Origin: NAK19 sp034434515
Lineage (GTDB): Bacteria > Chloroflexota > Anaerolineae > Anaerolineales > UBA4823
Reading direction: 5' to 3'
DNA: 16,117 nucleotides
Assembly (NCBI GenBank): GCA_034434515.1
Contig: DAOTZA010000141.1
Coordinates: forward strand, 1-16,117
Under the pieces are notes generated by a model that saw nothing but the letters and a program-made list of their open reading frames with translations, did no database searches and was not told where the DNA came from. This document shows positions 14,974 through 16,117 of the stretch, one piece after another. How positions within the stretch are numbered: position 1 is the stretch's first letter; each line of letters opens with the position of its first letter. The translations under genes were made by a program, and so were the position numbers.

Positions 14974-15689
14974 CGAGGAACATGCCTCCAATGAGCACGA
15001 ATGTAGAGCAAATCCAACGCCATGCGTAGCGAATCGCGCCCGACATGCACCTTGCTTTCGGGGTTGAAATACCATTGGATAGGCACTTCAACGATGCGCA
15101 TCCCCAGGCGGGTTGCCAGGTAGAGGATTTCGACATCGAACGTCCAGCCCTTGATGGTTTGAAAGGGAAACAAACGCTCCGCTGCCGCAGCGGTAAAGCA
15201 CTTAAAGCCGCATTGTGTGTCGTGAAATTGAGGCAGCAGCAACAGGCGAATGAGCAGATTGAAAACGCGCCCAATCCAATGACGCAGGTGTGGTTCGTTG
15301 TAGCGTTTTGCGCCGGGCGCTTCTCGCGAGGCAATAGCGATATCAGCGCCGGTTAATTGCGGTGGTAGAAAGCGCTCGATTTCCTGGGGCGGCATGGACA
15401 AATCGGCATCACACATCAGGCGAAATTCGCCCCGAGCGGCCAACATGCCGCGCTGTACCGCCAGACCTTTGCCGGCCTGTTCCTCATGCAGTACATAGAG
15501 CCTCTCGTATTGTTGGGCAAGTTTTTGGGCTAAGGCAAAGGTCTGATCCCGACTGCCGTTTTCCACCACCCACACTTCAGAACTGTATGGCTGGGAGTTC
15601 AGATAGTTAAGAAGGGTCTCCAAGGTCTGTGGCAGGCGATGCTCTTCATTATGGGCGGGAATGATGACCGAGAGATAGGGTGAGTTCAA
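14970..15689 (-). CDS. Family 2 glycosyltransferase, dolichyl-phosphate-sugar-synthase type
   Basis: 239 residues, GT-A fold. It probably transfers a hexose from a nucleotide sugar to a polyprenyl phosphate at the inner membrane face, as in the DPG/DPM synthase group. Features are the N-terminal SVIIPAHNEEHRLP, WVVENGSRDQT, the metal-binding CDADLSMPP (Asp94, Asp96), DTQCGFKCF, and the acceptor-side GWTFDVEILYLA. There is no C-terminal membrane domain. A short hydrophobic stretch, GRVFNLLIRLLLLP, may touch the membrane. The start is TTG at 15689. An in-frame TAA lies five codons upstream with no ATG or GTG between, and the first conserved strand begins only seven codons in, so TTG is nearly forced. 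The gene precedes rnhB with an ATGA overlap. Which sugar and lipid it uses cannot be read. Confidence 0.9.
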   Translation of the reverse strand: MNSPYLSVIIPAHNEEHRLPQTLETLLNYLNSQPYSSEVWVVENGSRDQTFALAQKLAQQYERLYVLHEEQAGKGLAVQRGMLAARGEFRLMCDADLSMPPQEIERFLPPQLTGADIAIASREAPGAKRYNEPHLRHWIGRVFNLLIRLLLLPQFHDTQCGFKCFTAAAAERLFPFQTIKGWTFDVEILYLATRLGMRIVEVPIQWYFNPESKVHVGRDSLRMALDLLYIRAHWRHVPR

Positions 15690-15691
15690 GG

Positions 15692-15699
15692 GATCACCT
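15692..15699 (-). promoter_or_regulatory. Ribosome-binding site deciding a TTG start
   Basis: Minus-strand AGGTGATC matches the 3' part of the extended anti-Shine-Dalgarno complement (AGGAGGTGATC) over 8 bases, ending 2 bases before the TTG start of the glycosyltransferase. This long match supports use of the rare start codon. Confidence 0.5.
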
Positions 15700-15868
15700 G
15701 GTTATTTTAGCCAGAAAATGGCAGGGAGGGGAGTAGTGTGAAAAGGGGAGGGACAAAGAGCAAATTGATAACCAACGCACAGTGCGACCGATTTCGCCAA
15801 ACGACCCTTGCGCAAAGGATGAGGGTTTGATCATTGCAGACAATCACCCACTCCATCCCCTCAGGCAA

Positions 15869-15940
15869 TGGGCCCGGCAGGATTCGAACCTGCGACCAAA
15901 CGGTTATGAGCCGTCCGCTCTGCCGCTGAGCTACGGGCCC
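15869..15940 (-). tRNA. tRNA with CAT anticodon, probably tRNA-Ile2 (else elongator Met)
   Basis: 72-base cloverleaf. Acceptor GGGCCCG/CGGGCCC fully paired with discriminator A, which rules out an initiator (needs a 1-72 mismatch). D arm GCTC/GAGC with a short loop; anticodon stem GACGG/CCGTT; loop CTCATAA, anticodon CAT; T arm GCAGG-TTCGAAT-CCTGC; no encoded CCA. The anticodon arm ACGGCTCATAACCGT closely resembles Bacillus tRNA-Ile(CAT), in which C34 becomes lysidine through TilS and reads AUA. The elongator Met form remains possible. Confidence 0.93.
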
Positions 15941-15996
15941 TTTTTATGGACGGACAGAGACTTTAGGGTGTAGTGTATCGAGGTTACGTTCTGCAG

Positions 15997-16068
15997 AGCG
16001 GGCGACGGGATTCGAACCCGCGAATGTCAGCTTGGAAGGCTGATGCCTTACCACTTGGCGACGCCCGC
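15997..16068 (-). tRNA. tRNA-Gly (anticodon TCC)
   Basis: 72-base cloverleaf. Acceptor GCGGGCG/CGCCCGC with discriminator T, the usual U73 of bacterial tRNA-Gly. Anticodon stem TCAGC/GCTGA; loop CTTCCAA, anticodon TCC, reading GGA and GGG; T arm CGGG-TTCGAAT-CCCG; no encoded CCA. It lies 56 bases upstream of the CAT tRNA on the same strand, so the two are probably one transcript. No clear promoter is seen in the 49 bases left before the window edge. Confidence 0.95.
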
Positions 16069-16117
16069 CAGATATGAGGATAACCTGCTATTTGACCGCC
16101 ATATATAGACGGTTTTT

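Noticed and set aside
14974..15075. Longer N-terminus for RNase HII
   Set aside because: The extra 34 residues do not resemble the family and overlap the conserved 3' end of the glycosyltransferase. The ATGA start at 14973 fits length and coupling.
15782..15973. Open frame encoding RQDSNLRPNGYEPSALPLSYG
   Set aside because: This is the antisense translation of the CAT tRNA, a well-known spurious protein in databases. It is not a gene.
16088..16117. ACCG...CGGT followed by TTTTT at the right edge
   Set aside because: The stem is only about four base pairs with a long loop, and the window ends in the T-run. It is too weak to call a terminator.

Overview
The window is ordinary chromosomal bacterial DNA of moderate to moderately high GC, densely packed with genes. 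No phage, transposon, integron or CRISPR structure was seen. The gene set suggests a Chloroflexota bacterium, possibly of the Anaerolineae type: a DUF2203 protein, a Mut7-C/ubiquitin-fold protein, a LysM protein with a Pro/Thr linker, soluble multi-GAF histidine kinases, a thermolabile-type (class 3) asparaginase, an acylaminoacyl-peptidase-like S9 protease and a dolichyl-phosphate-sugar-type glycosyltransferase. The taxonomic placement is inference from family resemblance and gene content.

Layout. (1) Positions 132-3285 are read leftward. A secreted or membrane-anchored LysM protein is followed by a good intrinsic terminator. A compact cluster follows: Mut7-C protein, DUF2203 protein and an MFS_3 exporter, the last two with an ATGA stop/start overlap. 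(2) Positions 3404-3687 are a promoter-rich divergent spacer. It holds a tRNA-Arg(CCT) and three very similar extended -10 elements, for the LysM gene, the tRNA and a threonine-synthase-like gene. (3) Positions 3687-12249 are read rightward: a PLP-dependent threonine synthase homologue, then a six-gene run. That run is GAF-GAF-PAS histidine kinase, a metallo-beta-lactamase-fold protein lacking most metal ligands, asparaginase, endonuclease III, GAF-GAF histidine kinase, and a small two-helix membrane protein. Four of its junctions are very tight (5 bp gap, TGATG, ATGA, ATGA), so much of it is probably one transcript with coupled translation. (4) Positions 12250-12376 are a convergent spacer with a strong hairpin. 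(5) Positions 12377-15689 are read leftward: glycosyltransferase and RNase HII (ATGA overlap), then an S9 peptidase. (6) Positions 15869-16068 hold two tRNAs on the minus strand: tRNA-Gly(TCC), then a CAT-anticodon tRNA that looks more like Ile2 than elongator Met.

How the genes relate. The only suggestion of a dedicated system is the 4939-12249 run. It places two soluble sensor kinases without response regulators around a degenerate MBL-fold protein, an amino-acid hydrolase and a base-excision repair enzyme. A shared regulatory logic is possible, but the sequence does not prove it. The rest is housekeeping: translation (tRNAs), DNA repair and RNA-primer or ribonucleotide removal (Nth, RNase HII), amino-acid metabolism, envelope functions and peptide turnover. 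No gene-free stretch exceeds 300 bases. Positions 1-131 hold nothing recognisable.
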